Positions 33,228-44,128 of a stretch of DNA of 64,000 nt are shown here, one piece after another. How positions within the stretch are numbered: the stretch's first letter is position 1; every line of letters starts with the position of its first letter. The DNA is from Tetracladium setigerum. Taxonomy: Eukaryota; Ascomycota; Leotiomycetes; Helotiales. The position numbers and the translations under genes are program-made. The notes beneath the pieces were generated by a model, which had not been told where the DNA came from, did no database searches, and worked only from the letters and a program-made list of their open reading frames with translations. The stretch is taken from the NCBI GenBank assembly GCA_031472005.1, contig PZJY01000009.1:1922001-1986000 (forward strand), read 5' to 3'.

Positions 33228-36200
33228 ATGAATCCCGTAAGTTCTGTTCTTCTCCCACTACACCACCAATTCACCCCCTCCACCACCCCTCTCCCTCCTC
33301 GACTCGAGAACGCCTCATCCTTCCGACTTGCCAACAACAACACCACCAACATTCCTACCAAACTCACTTTCTTCTTGTCTCGACTGCTCCCCCCGAGATG
33401 CCTCAACGACACTCATACCCCATTGACGTGGATGAGCTTATTGCTAAACTCCACCAGCAAAATCTAAGCACCGAAGACGACTCTTCGAACGACCTGCATG
33501 TTGACTCGGACGAGATATTGCTAGACGCCGATGCCGACAACGAGAAGGATGATGTGGCAATCATCACCCCAGATAGCGAGACTGAACAACCCCTCCAGCC
33601 CCGCGCCGATGACTGTAAGGCATATCCACGCCCCCTCCTGCTATGATCCAGCTAACATTTGCATCAGTCGACGCGATTAGAGACCTGATTCTCACCCCAT
33701 TAGATCTACAACCTCCGATTCTACTAGACGCACATCACGTATGGGAAATTGAAGACTGGGCAGCACTGCCGCGTAGGTCTTTGGGCCCAGTCTTTGAGGT
33801 GGGTGGGGTACCATGGTATGCATACTCTGCGCCGATGGGGGAACTTATATAGGCTGACTGGAACAGGCGCGTTCTACTTTTTCCAAACGGCAACAACTCC
33901 GATCACGCCTCTTTATATCTCGAGCATGGTTACGAGGAGGGGAAGGTCCCGGATGATTTTGTGTGCTGCATACAGTTTGGCTTGGTGCTTTGGAACCCAG
34001 AGGATCCCGAGCTATACATCCACCATACCGCCCACCACCGCTTCACCAAGGAGGAGGGCGATTGGGGATTTACCAGATTCGTGGAGCTTAGAAAGCTACG
34101 AAATACCCCGCTGGACATCCGAGGACGTCATTTATTATCCAGAGTCGCCGCATGAATATCACAACTTACATCCGCCCAGTGAAGGACGAGACGGGAGTTT
34201 TGTGGCACAACTTCAACAGTTATGACTCGAAGCAGGAGACAGGCTTCGTCGGGTTGAAGAATCAGGGAGCGACGTGTTATCTCAACTCCCTCATTCAATC
34301 CCTCTACTTTACCAATGCTTTCCGCAAGGTGAATAGACTCCTCGTTCACTTCTGTCCTGTTTCCTTGCTAACATAACTCAAGGCCGTTTATCAAATCCCA
34401 ACCTCGGAAGAGGAGTCCCACTCGAACAGTGCATATACCCTCCAGCGCCTTTTCTACCAACTCCAAACCTCGAACAACGCCGTCAGCACGAACGAACTTA
34501 CCAAATCATTTGGTTGGGAAACCAAACATATCTTTGAGCAGCAAGATGTACAAGAATTGTCGCGGAAACTGATGGAGAAGATGGAAGAGAAGATGAAGGG
34601 AACCGCTGCGGAGAATGTGCTACCCAGGCTCTTTTGTGGCAAGGTCCGGACCTATATTTCATGTATTAATGTCGATTACGAATCTCGGCGAGTCGAAGAT
34701 TTCTGGGACATCCAATTGAACGTCACCGGAATGGGAAATCTCGAAAACAGTTTCAAGAACTACACCGAGGTGGAAGTGATGGATGGCGAGAACCAGTACT
34801 TTGCGGGTGATGAACACAAGCTCCAGGATGCGAAGAAGGGCGTCATTTTCGAGTCATTCCCCGAGGTTCTTCACTTACAACTAAAGCGATTTCAATATGA
34901 TGTTGAGAAAGATGCGATGACGAAAATCAATGAGAATTACGAGTTCCCCGAGACGTTCGACGCGGCGCCGTATCTCTCCGACGACGCGGACAAGTCGGAA
35001 TCATGGGTTTATCAGCTCCACGGCGTTCTGGTTCACAGTGGTGACCTAAATGCAGGCCATTACTACGCATTTATAAAGCCAACGAAGGACGGATGGTTTT
35101 ATAGGTATGATGACGATAGAGTTACCAAGGCTACGATACGAGAGGTAAACCAGGAGAGTTTTGGTGGAATATGGACCAATGCTCTAGGGCAGCCAACTTT
35201 GAGTGTAAAGGGCAACAAGATACCGAGAGTGATGAACGCTTACATGTTGGTTTACATTCGCCAAAGCCGTCTGGATACTGTACTTCTTCCTTTGACTCAC
35301 GATGACACACCTTCACATCTCCGTACGTTCTATCTCATCCCACCTTGATTTTTGCTAATAATCGCGCAGAAAAGAAACTTGACGAAGAAGCCGCATTCCG
35401 GGAAGCACGCAAGAAGGAGCGAGACGAGGCACATATGTATCTCGCCATCAAAGTCATTACCGACGACACATTCCGAGCTTATGGTGGTTGCGACTTGACA
35501 GATTTCAGCAAGGATCACAACGAGGAACCATCTGCTCCGCGCTATTATCGCTTCTTACGAAAGTCTACCATGTCTGAGCTTGCTGCACAGGTTGCCAAGG
35601 ATACAGGCGTGGAAGCAAAACGTTTACGGTTCTGGTGTATGGTGAATCGACAGAACAAGACCATTCGAGTGGATGCGCCCATCCCTGACCCGAATGTTAC
35701 TGTGGAAGAAATTCACCAGCGCGGCTCCAAGTATACCGAACTACGGTTATGGTGTGAAATGACTGATCAAGTCACCTCTGAAGGAGAACCAATTTGGCCG
35801 ACTCTGCCCCAGTGGTCAACGGAAGTGCGGCGGCCGCCAAGACTGATTTGATTGTTCTTTTCTTGAAATACTTTGATGTTGAAAATCAGACCCTAAGCGG
35901 TGTCGGGCATATCTACATCAGCAAGGAAAAGAAAGTGGACGAGCTTGTTCCAGCTATCCTCAAGAAGATGGGCTGGCCGGAAAGGTTATCCACAGGGGAA
36001 AAAAATCAGTTGAAACTCTTTGAGGTTGGTGAAATTCACAGTATGTTATTGCATTACTAATTCATTCTAGGAAATCAAACCTACAATGATTGATCCGATG
36101 AAGGGAAAACAAACCTTGAAGGGTGCTGAGCTGCAAGATGGTGATATTGTTTGCTTTCAACTGCCTGACAGAAGTCAAGACTCGAAGTCTTCAGAATCAG

Positions 36201-37373
36201 TACAAGAGTTAGCAGCACCACCTCTCACCAATCAATTGAAAATTGCTGACGAAAATAGGAGCGATTCGATGGACACAAGCAGCATCCGCACAAACCTTGA
36301 TCTCATACAAGATGCTCGCGTCTTTTACGATTTCTTATACTACAAGCAGAAGGTGGAATTCGCCCCTCATCCAGTTCGAAATACCAACCCGGATGAGCTC
36401 CCGCCATTTGCTCTCACGTTGAACAAGAAATTCACCTATGATCAGGTGACAGCTAAGGTTGCTGAGAAGTTGGGTGTCGATCCAACACATCTGAGATTAT
36501 GGACGGTGAACTCCACGACCAACGCTCCAAAGAGCGCCGTGAAGCGAACAGCCAGTCAAACATTATCATCGATGCTCACACCGACGTATACTGCTTATTC
36601 CAACACTCAACGAAACGACGCTCTCTTTTACGAAATTCTAGAAATCAGCCTTTCAGAATTAGATACGAAGAAGGCCATGAAGATCATCTGGGTTAGCGAG
36701 GGGACTACGAAAGAGGTGAGTATCGTCATTCCAGGTTTTTCCATCGTCTAACAATTTGTAGGATGTGTACGATATTCTTGTTGCTAAGAACGGAACGATA
36801 CAAGACGCCATTGATGCACTCGTCAAGAAAGCTCAGATTGATGACGAGGTCAAAGGTGGCCCAATTCGATTCTACGAGATTCACAACCACAAAATTCAGA
36901 AGGAACCGCTTCGAGAAAGTGCGCTCGTCCATATTTCGGATTATCACATCTACGTTTGCGAGCGAATCCCAGAGGAAGAGATAAGCCCTGAAGTGGGAGC
37001 CTTCATCCAAGTATACCATTTCCACGGCGAGCCAAGCAAGTCTCACGGCATCCCATTCAAGTTCCTCATCAAGCCCGACGAAGTATTTGCGGATACGCGA
37101 AAGCGACTGGAGAAGCGAACCGGCCTGAAGGGCAAGAATTTCGAGAAGGTCAAGTTTGCTATGGTCAAGCGAAGCATGTACGCGACACCTTCGTATCTCA
37201 GTGATGGTAAGTAGAATCCTGCTCTCGTCTCTCCCATTACAAAAATCTAATCTCAGATCCCAGACGACGTTCTCTACGATTTGGTCGATCCAGACAGCGA
37301 TTCAATTGGTTTAGATCACATCGACCGATCCCGAAATCTTCGAAACGGCGCAGTGGATTTGTTCTTGAAGTAG
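33228..37373 (+). CDS. UBP15: ubiquitin-specific protease Ubp15/USP7
   Basis: A cysteine deubiquitinase of the USP7 class. Coding exons are 33398-33614, 33668-33815, 33867-34328, 34383-35322, 35370-36024, 36071-36715, 36762-37206 and 37264-37373 (about 1,207 aa). A possible extra first exon at 33228-33236 (Met-Asn-Pro) splices exactly onto the ATG at 33398. Domains in order: acidic N-terminus; MATH/TRAF domain (VWEIEDW, GDWGFTRFVEL); USP core with Cys box GLKNQGATCYLNSLIQSLYF (C about 259), QQDVQELSRKL and His box HSGDLNAGHYYAF; then tandem ubiquitin-like folds (LWCEMTDQ, FFEILEI-like blocks) to the C-terminus. One base seems missing at the C run 34106-34109 (between MATH and USP) and one at the T run 35793-35795. 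Located in nucleus and cytosol in relatives. Confidence 0.92.
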
Positions 37374-39257
37374 TAGACAGAAAAAAAGACAGACATCATT
37401 CTCTATTTTTGCTCCTTCCCTCGCTTCTATCTGCTGGCTCGTGGTGGCGCTGGGATTTTTTAACTGATGGTTGTGGGGCATTTGCATGGGTTTTTTGTTT
37501 GTTTATTACGTTCGTTCGTTCTTCCTCCCCCGCAAGCGAAAAGGAAGACGGGGCAATGCATCTACTACCTCCTTTTTTGTATGGTAACGAAATGCGTTGG
37601 GAGTATTTTCTTCATCCTTTGGACGATCATTTTTTTACCCTCCCTTAATGAAATACATAAACAGGGGAAAGGCAGGGTCTTTTATCGATTGATTGGATTG
37701 CTGGTGATGGTAACGGTGATGGTGGTGGGGAAAGTACTTCTGGCTGATGATATGATATGGAATGGAAGACATGACATGATACCTCTTCAGCGCCCTAGTG
37801 GGGGAGGATGAGGAGGAGGAGGAGGAAAAGGGTTGGGGTTCGGGGGTTGTCGTCAGATTCAGCAACCTGTACCTACCTAGGTAGATAGCCTCTGGGAAAT
37901 CGGATGGGCGGGAGGTAGTGCCGTTTGGGGTTTGCGCGCGTGGGTTATATAAAAATGGGGAAAGGGTATGAAGTTAAGAAAGTAGAGTGTGTGAATGAAT
38001 CAATGAAAGAATGAATGAACTGAGAGGAATGATTTGAGAGGAATAAGAGTTGAAGTAAAGTAACAGTAAAGTAAAGAAAAGAGGGAAGAAGAAGTTTATG
38101 TGAAAAATTTGCGAACAGAAAATATATATAAAAGAAAAATACTAAAACCCAATGGATTGGTCTCGTTTCCTTTGGACCCTCTCTTTTTGCTTTTTTTTGC
38201 TTTGGATTCTTGGTTTTGAGTATTGATTTTTAGATAGCTATGGGTAGGCAACGTATAGATGGGTTGGAGGGATGGGTAAGGAGAGATGGTGGAAGTGAGA
38301 TTTCTTTAACTTAAATTAAATATTTTATATTTTAATTATTATCTTAAATTATACTTATAATATATTTATCTCTCTTACATATTAACTTAACCTCTTTATT
38401 CACTTCCGAGTAGGCGGTGAAAGTTACACTTTATGACCGCCAGTATCTTGGCGAGATTTAATAAAAGAAAAGAGTGGATCACGAAAAGAACGATATTCGG
38501 ATTCTTGGAAGATTTATAACTTATTATTAACAAATCTCTCGATATCACGCTGTATTATGAAGAAGAGATGTAAAGTCCATATAACCACCTCGGGTTACAA
38601 GCTTAATAAATTGAGCTAGTACTAGCGTGGAAACCACGATGTATGTAGGTGTTTCAATTTGGGGTTTTCAGCTGAGACTAAAAGAAAAGAGGCTTGCAGG
38701 CAATACTTAGCTTACAAGCTACAGATCCAAAGACTATACGTGGCACTTTGATGTTATGAGACTATTTGTGAGGCATTAAGAAACTCTTGCATTTACTTCG
38801 AAGTGCGTAGAAAGCGAAAGAACTGATAAAAAATTGATTACAGTGAAACCTCTAGTGGTGCATATTATTCATAAGCATTCCTTGGGAAAACGCTGATAAT
38901 GTGCCGGTCTGTCTGATTTATACGGCAAAGTCAGCATATCTCACTAATGAGCATATGCATAAATTCCAGGGCACAAGAGATATCTTACTAAATTAGCCAC
39001 TATGTATACTTCTATTTTTTATGCTATTCGTAAATTAATTTGGATTATATTGCAAAGATAAGCAAATAACCACATGATTCACTGGGGAAACTGCCAAGGA
39101 GGTTCGAATCGTAGGCATCTAGAGAAATTTTTCTCTGTTAAATTTCAGAATATCATAATCTTGAAAGGCAACTATATTGATTGGGTTATAGTCTGTAATT
39201 AAGTGAAGAGCTAGCTAGCTGTCTCCAGTTTTTCTAGTGAATACTATTCCATGATAC
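37374..39257. other. AT-rich intergenic, left edge of accessory block
   Basis: 1.9 kb with no supported gene. It contains a GGT/GGA-rich stretch near 37700-37830, CTACCTAGGTAG at 37873-37884, GAATGAAT-type short repeats near 37990-38020, and an extremely AT-rich stretch at about 38300-38400. From 38.3 to 39.2 kb stops are frequent in all frames, as in RIP-degraded repeats, though no partner copy is in this window. Confidence 0.5.
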
Positions 39258-40137
39258 TCAGACAATGACATCCAAGATCCACGTGTCCACGATATTTTTC
39301 CCTAGTCCCAAAATCGTCTCATCCAATTTTTGATCGTTGAGTAGTCGGCTGTTCACCCCAGCTTCGTAAAGCGTTGTGGAGATGCTAAGCTCTGTTTTCG
39401 TACCGATTTTCTTTCGACTAAAGGTGAGAGTTAAGACACGGAGCCCTGGACGGAAGAAATCGGGTCAGCGTTGTTCAATTCTTTCACTAATATTATAAAC
39501 CATGTTAATTACCTGGCTGTGTGGTCAATGGAAGGGAAATTGAGAATCGCAGAGGCTTGACTATCTTGTCCTGGGTGAGCACTAATGTCTCTGAGATGTA
39601 TCTTTCGATCAGTTCTAGCTTTCCTTTGGAATCTCGGGAAGACTCGAGGAGAGAAAGTCATGAGTGACATTCCGGTAGATGATCCTGTCGCTGTGGTAGT
39701 CACCGGTAAGTTGTTTATCTTTGTCGCTTCCTGGTTCATCTCTGGCGATCAACAATCTGACGAGAGGGTGTTAATTATTTGATCTCTTAGCCGCCACAGA
39801 TTTTCTGCTCACCAAGGTGTTGTTCTTGCGAGGAATTCCACAAGTTTGGCACGGTATAATGCTCTTTCCTAGCTTGACTCCATGGAGAAGCGGTCTTTTG
39901 GATTGGTAGCCCAAAGATTTCCTTGAACAGTCTGCTCCATTTTTGTTGCCCAGAAGTACTCAGTATTGAGGGTATCTTTTTAGGATCGTCAAAGCCCTGG
40001 TCTGGTGTCGCATCTTGAGCGATCGAGTTGAGAATGAAAATGGTCTGGGGGTCGTTATCTTCCTTGAACCTCTTGATGGCATCCTCGACGCCTTTTGCGC
40101 TCCCCACCAAGCTGTTGCTGTTGTTGTTAGAGGACAT
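39258..40137 (-). CDS. hypothetical protein, accessory block
   Basis: I do not recognise this protein. Open frames joined by good splice signals suggest exons 39813-40137, 39513-39741 and 39258-39445 (about 246 aa). The start (MSSNNNSNSLVG) follows a plausible promoter; the first exon encodes a soluble helical region (KGVEDAIKRFKEDNDPQTIF, QKWSRLFKEIFGLP), the later exons are rich in beta-type segments (RVLTLTFSRKKIGTKTELSI). There is no signal peptide or membrane helix. The junction to exon 3 keeps frame only if one G of the GGG at its start is extra, consistent with the homopolymer errors elsewhere; without that the protein ends nine codons later. Exon choice is inference. Confidence 0.4.
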
Positions 40138-40545
40138 TCTGAATAGGAGAAGTCTGAGGAATAGTGTGAGAATGAGTTAAAGTCTTCAGTCTGCGTCTTT
40201 CAAATGATCTTGGTATGTATGGTGGTGGTGGATATTCAAAAGCTGAGGGCAGGCAGATATGATTCACATAATTAGACCATTTATAGAGCTCTGATACGAC
40301 TCAAGAGACACATGTCTGAGATCCGATATGCGCATTCAGTATTGCTTGACGTAGGACGCACTAATTGGATGATATTTTCTCTTCCAATTGCATCAGGAAG
40401 TGATGAGGTACTTCTTAGTGCCATTCAGGTTTTCTCACTGCTGGTCACCAACATTGATTTGCACACCCCACAAACCTCAATCCTTAATTCTCAGCTCAGT
40501 CAAAGCAAGTCACAAACCCCTCATGCGTTCCTTTTTTAGTGTCCG

Positions 40546-40877
40546 TCACATTGCCATCTCCATCGAAAACGGCGGGGAGTCTTTACAACGTCTAGGACAA
40601 TCGTCAGCCTTTTCAACGATGCATACAGTATCTGAGGTTATGTTTCTTCATCTACGAAAGGTCCTGCCACCAATTCTTGGCGAACACTAGCGCTATCATC
40701 CGCAGTCCCCGTACCATTCCCCACGTATTGTCGAACGCAACTCCCGAGTTGTGGCTTGAGCGATCCACTGCCAACAACACAGGGGAAAAAAAGCAATGAC
40801 AAAGTCTTAACAGCAGGATTTTGCGTTGCAAGATAGAAATAAAACAAAGAAGCCTCAATACGCAGTTTTGGACTCAT
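40546..40877 (-). CDS. candidate small secreted cysteine-containing protein
   Basis: A possible protein of about 110 aa. From the ATG at 40877 the frame runs through a hydrophobic stretch (VKTLSLLFFPCVVGSGS), then a polar domain with four cysteines (GSC, TVC, DDC, RRC) and ends at TGA 40546-40548. The frame changes once near the T run at 40643-40645 (one base missing). The hydrophobic stretch is some 25 residues from the ATG, far for a signal peptide, so a short upstream exon may supply the real start. Size and cysteines are effector-like, but no family is recognised and this may be chance. Confidence 0.25.
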
Positions 40878-41869
40878 TTTTTTAATGCAAGATAATGGGT
40901 TCATAACTTTGCCATGGCTTAATGCGGCATGGTGGGTCTTGATACTAGGCAAATTTAAGCTTGTTTGGTCTGACTTAGTAGATAACAACTCACTGAAAAA
41001 CAGAATCGTTATTTCATAATCACAAGGAACTTGAAGTTCCCCTCAATTTTTTGGTAATTGTTATCTAGCCTGCTGCCAATACCATGAAGGTGGCTGGCTG
41101 CCTGAGCTATCAGGTTCAAGATCTCTATCATTTTCCAACTATGAACAAAGTTTGTAAATTGAGGTCAGTTAGTCACACCAGCATGAATCGACACACCTCC
41201 TCAGTGTCTATAATATTAAATGCGCCAATCAATGACATGATGGCAGCTTCACCACTTAGAAAATTTGAAAAGGAGCGGTGACAAAAAGGGCATGTGAAGA
41301 ATCTCAGCTCATTCTCCTTAGTGGCGATGCAGTCACTGTTACTACAACAAATCAGCGTTTGGCAAGCAAGTCTTTGATTCAAACCTAATAAATTGGCATT
41401 GAAATTTTTTCTAGCTGATCTATTCAATTGTACTGCTACAGAATGTAGGTTTTCTCAACTATGCTTCAAACGTACCGAGGCTTTAAAACCTATGTTGGTT
41501 GAATAATCCCGATCGTTCTTTCAATTACCATCTTTACCTAAGTGATCGTCGCATATAGACTGATCTAAAAAAAATTGAGGCTGGCTGAGCCCGAATGCAG
41601 AATGAGTTTGTTATGTATGTAATATGCATTTGCTACGTATGCACACGAGATTTTGCAGACGAGACATGCAACAGGGCTTCAGTACTGAGGGGAATTGGCC
41701 TCAATATGTGCTATATTCTTCTCCCACCATATCTTGTAGATTTGCCCAGAATAGGTTGGATCTGGCAATAGTGCATGACAAATATATAAAGCTTCATCAG
41801 TTTCCGAGTGTCCTTGATTTAGAAAACCCACTTCCAAAGACTCCAAAAATTGGAAATTCATCATTCAAA
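40878..41869. other. intergenic in accessory block, possible zinc-motif remnant
   Basis: About 1 kb. The minus frame 41173-41427 contains ICCSNSDC and FFTCPFCH, a spacing reminiscent of a small zinc-binding fold, but without a start or intron structure I can defend. It may be a gene remnant. The rest has no supported content. Confidence 0.3.
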
Positions 41870-42169
41870 ACTGTTGGAACAACACTCCAGATGAATTGTT
41901 AGCTGTAAATAGTATTCAGTAGCTAGTAATCAGATACTGTAGCGCATCGGAGTAGTGGCTCAGTTACGCTTTAGTAGTGAGTGGGAGCTGAACTAAGACA
42001 GCTATCACGTGATCCACCCCTTTTGAGTGTATATAACCACCTTCCAGGCTATTGATGAACTAGCTCTTTAGATATTATTAAACCAGGAATATAATAGTAT
42101 ATCTTGGACTGTAGTGTCTCCTTTTGGCCTCAAGTGAATCACTTGTATACGTATTATTCTACCAACAAA
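41870..42169 (+). repeat. long inverted repeat, left arm (RIP-like mutated)
   Basis: About 300 bp that aligns end to end with the reverse complement of 43823-44128. Shared blocks include CACTCCAGATGAAT, TTTTGAGTGTATATAACCAC, TTGATGAACT/CTGATGAACT and a 45-nt identical stretch at the inner end (GGCCTCAAGTGAATC to TACCAACAAA). Differences are mostly transitions; at most of them this arm has TA where the other has CA or TG, which is the RIP signature. The arm includes a TATA-like GTATATAA and an ATCACGTGAT palindrome, and lies about 50 nt upstream of the orphan gene's ATG, so it is that gene's promoter. Confidence 0.9.
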
Positions 42170-42219
42170 AACTATTCAATCCTCAAACAAGCACACAAAT
42201 TACCTCCTCAAGACTCAAT

Positions 42220-43295
42220 ATGCCTTCAGTTTTGGATCTTGGAAAGCTTGTCAGCTACCAACCAGGCGAAGGTGCCCAACTACTGACATCGTTCTCCGCT
42301 TTCGGCGGCCTCGAAAATGACCAAGGACTTACAACAAACGATGTTACACCACCAACTATTGATAACAAAACCATTGCTGACAAGGCAGTGGAAGACTCAA
42401 AAGACGCTCCCTCTGTTTGGTTTGTCAACTTTCCCACCGCCGAGGCTGCTGCCCAGCAAAAGCTGCTCGCAGAATACATGCAGAGTGTGTCCGATTCCCG
42501 CTGTTGGGCAAGTCTTCTCTGGTGGTCTTTTGTATTCAAGAGCGACAAGATCAAACAGGATGGAAGCAAAGCGTCAGCAGCAGCACGAAGCTCATTCTGT
42601 GCTAAAGTGGGTGCCTACCACACGAGAGTCGCTCCATGGTCTGTAGATAATTACCATTCACCATGCACTTGGAGTGTCGGCTCACTATGTACAGGTTAGA
42701 AATGACCAAGGACGAAAACATTAGCAAAACTATCAAGTGTAGGGCTATTGAATTCCACCTGAAGCTGATTGAAAATGTTCTCCAAGGCTTTGTCGAGAGC
42801 ATTACCCCCGCAGCGTTTGTGGCGCTGGAGGAGGTCATCCTGAAATCTTTAGCGAAGAGCCCTTCACAGACTAGCGATAACTCAGAGACCAAGACTATTA
42901 TCTGTGAGCGTTACGAGTATCTGGCGGAGACAGATGTGATTACGTCTTGTAAGTATAATGAATGAATATCCACAAGAACTATGGCTAATGACTTCTCAGA
43001 CGTACGAATGGTCAACTTCTCTGTGTCAGACGCCATGGGCAAAGTCAACAATACCAAGGAGACGGATGAATGGGTGACATGTGAAATTGAGTACAACGAG
43101 TACGAAGCCCTCTTCAACCATAATATATGGTTGCAAGTTTCAGAGGAAATTGACGGGGAAAAAAGACGGCAACTGCCGATTTCGTCAAGTCAGGAACAGT
43201 TGACTGCCCTCCTTAAACAGATGGCGGGGTCCTATTCGAAGGATGAAATGGACAAGAATGAAATTGATAAGGATGATGAGTTCATTGAAAGATAA
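42220..43295 (+). CDS. orphan gene enclosed by the inverted repeat
   Basis: I do not recognise this protein. Best exons are 42220-42606, 42675-42948 and 43000-43295 (318 aa); the second intron is clear (GTAAGT...TCTCAG), the first is inferred because two frames must be joined between 42600 and 42690. The ATG at 42220 lies about 50 nt after the repeat arm. No signal peptide or membrane helix is visible. The N-terminal half is Ala/Ser-rich with LLTSFSAFGG and WWSFVFKSD; the second half has a long amphipathic helix region (HLKLIENVLQGFVESITPAA) and beta-type segments (SYVRMVNFSVSDAMGK, EWVTCEIEYNEYEALFN); the tail is very acidic/lysine-rich. It appears soluble. Function unknown; a lineage-specific gene is likely. 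Confidence 0.6.
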
Positions 43296-43651
43296 TGGAG
43301 AGCTGCAACCGATATTTAATCACATACATTCATTGTCAATATCAAAAAGACTTAGTTACCAAAAAATCGTGATTTTTGCTCCTCTCAGTTTCGCACCATT
43401 ATCTACTTTGAATGCCTATTCCCATACTGCATACATTCTTGTCAAGGCTGAATTTCCAAAAATATGAAAGAGTTTTTATAAGTACTTGGCCATTAAATCA
43501 ATGCCTAATCACCTGCCTCTGGGTTGATCGACTATGGCCGATTTGAAAGTCATTCTCGTGAAAGATGTAAGAAAGAAGAAAACTACTGATTACTAAGAGA
43601 TAGAGAGTCTTGCTATATATAATCTGTAATAGGGCCGATATTCATCCGGGG
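43296..43651. other. 3' flank of orphan gene
   Basis: About 350 bp between the orphan gene's stop and the short minus-strand ORF. No repeat of the orphan coding sequence is visible here on either strand. Confidence 0.45.
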
Positions 43652-43780
43652 CTAGCTCCATGCCTGGTCTTGACAGGCCACCTTAGTAGTGAGTCCATAC
43701 CTAGACTGATACTGGCCTAGTGCTTGGTAGACGTGATCAAAGATAAGAGCAAAGGTTTCGTGTAAGGGGGGTGAGGACAT
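43652..43780 (-). CDS. short ORF behind the right repeat arm, possible truncated gene
   Basis: A 42-codon ORF with ATG at 43780 and TAG at 43652-43654. It stands in the same relation to the right arm (ATG 42 nt beyond its inner end) as the orphan gene does to the left arm. Its encoded peptide (MSSPPLHETFALIFDHVYQA...) is not similar to the orphan protein. It could be the 5' remnant of a second gene whose promoter was duplicated, or chance. Confidence 0.3.
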   Translation of the reverse strand: MSSPPLHETFALIFDHVYQALGQYQSRYGLTTKVACQDQAWS

Positions 43781-43822
43781 AATCAGAAGGATAACAACAG
43801 GGATGTTGGACACTAGGAAGGT

Positions 43823-44128
43823 GTTTGTTGGTAGAATAATACGTATACAAGTGATTCACTTGAGGCCAAAGGGAGACACTACGGTCCAAGATATACTGTT
43901 GTATTCCTGGTTTGATAATGTCTAAAGAGCCAGTTCATCAGTGGCCTGGAAGGTGGTTATATACACTCAAAAGGGGGTGAGTCACGTGATAACTGTCTCT
44001 GTTCAGCTACCACTGACCACCAAAGCGCAACTGAGCGTACCACCACTCCGGTACTGTACAGCATCTGACCACTGGCTACTGAGTACTATTTACAGCTAAC
44101 GATTCATCTGGAGTGTTATTCCAACAGT
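43823..44128 (-). repeat. long inverted repeat, right arm
   Basis: The inverse copy of 41870-42169 at a distance of 1,653 bp. It keeps CA/TG at many sites where the left arm has TA, so it is nearer the ancestral state. Read on the minus strand it carries the same TATA-like GTATATAA and a TCACGTGA core, pointing inward towards the short ORF at 43652-43780. Similarity stops abruptly inside (after TACCAACAAA) and fades outside near 44128. Confidence 0.9.

Noticed and set aside
37700..37865. GGT/GGA-rich repeat as a coding Gly/Val-rich protein
   Set aside because: It is simple-sequence DNA in the UBP15 3' flank with stops nearby in each frame.
39095..39125. GGTTCGAATC, a tRNA T-loop-like sequence
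   Set aside because: The flanking bases do not form the T stem, and no acceptor or anticodon stem is found upstream.
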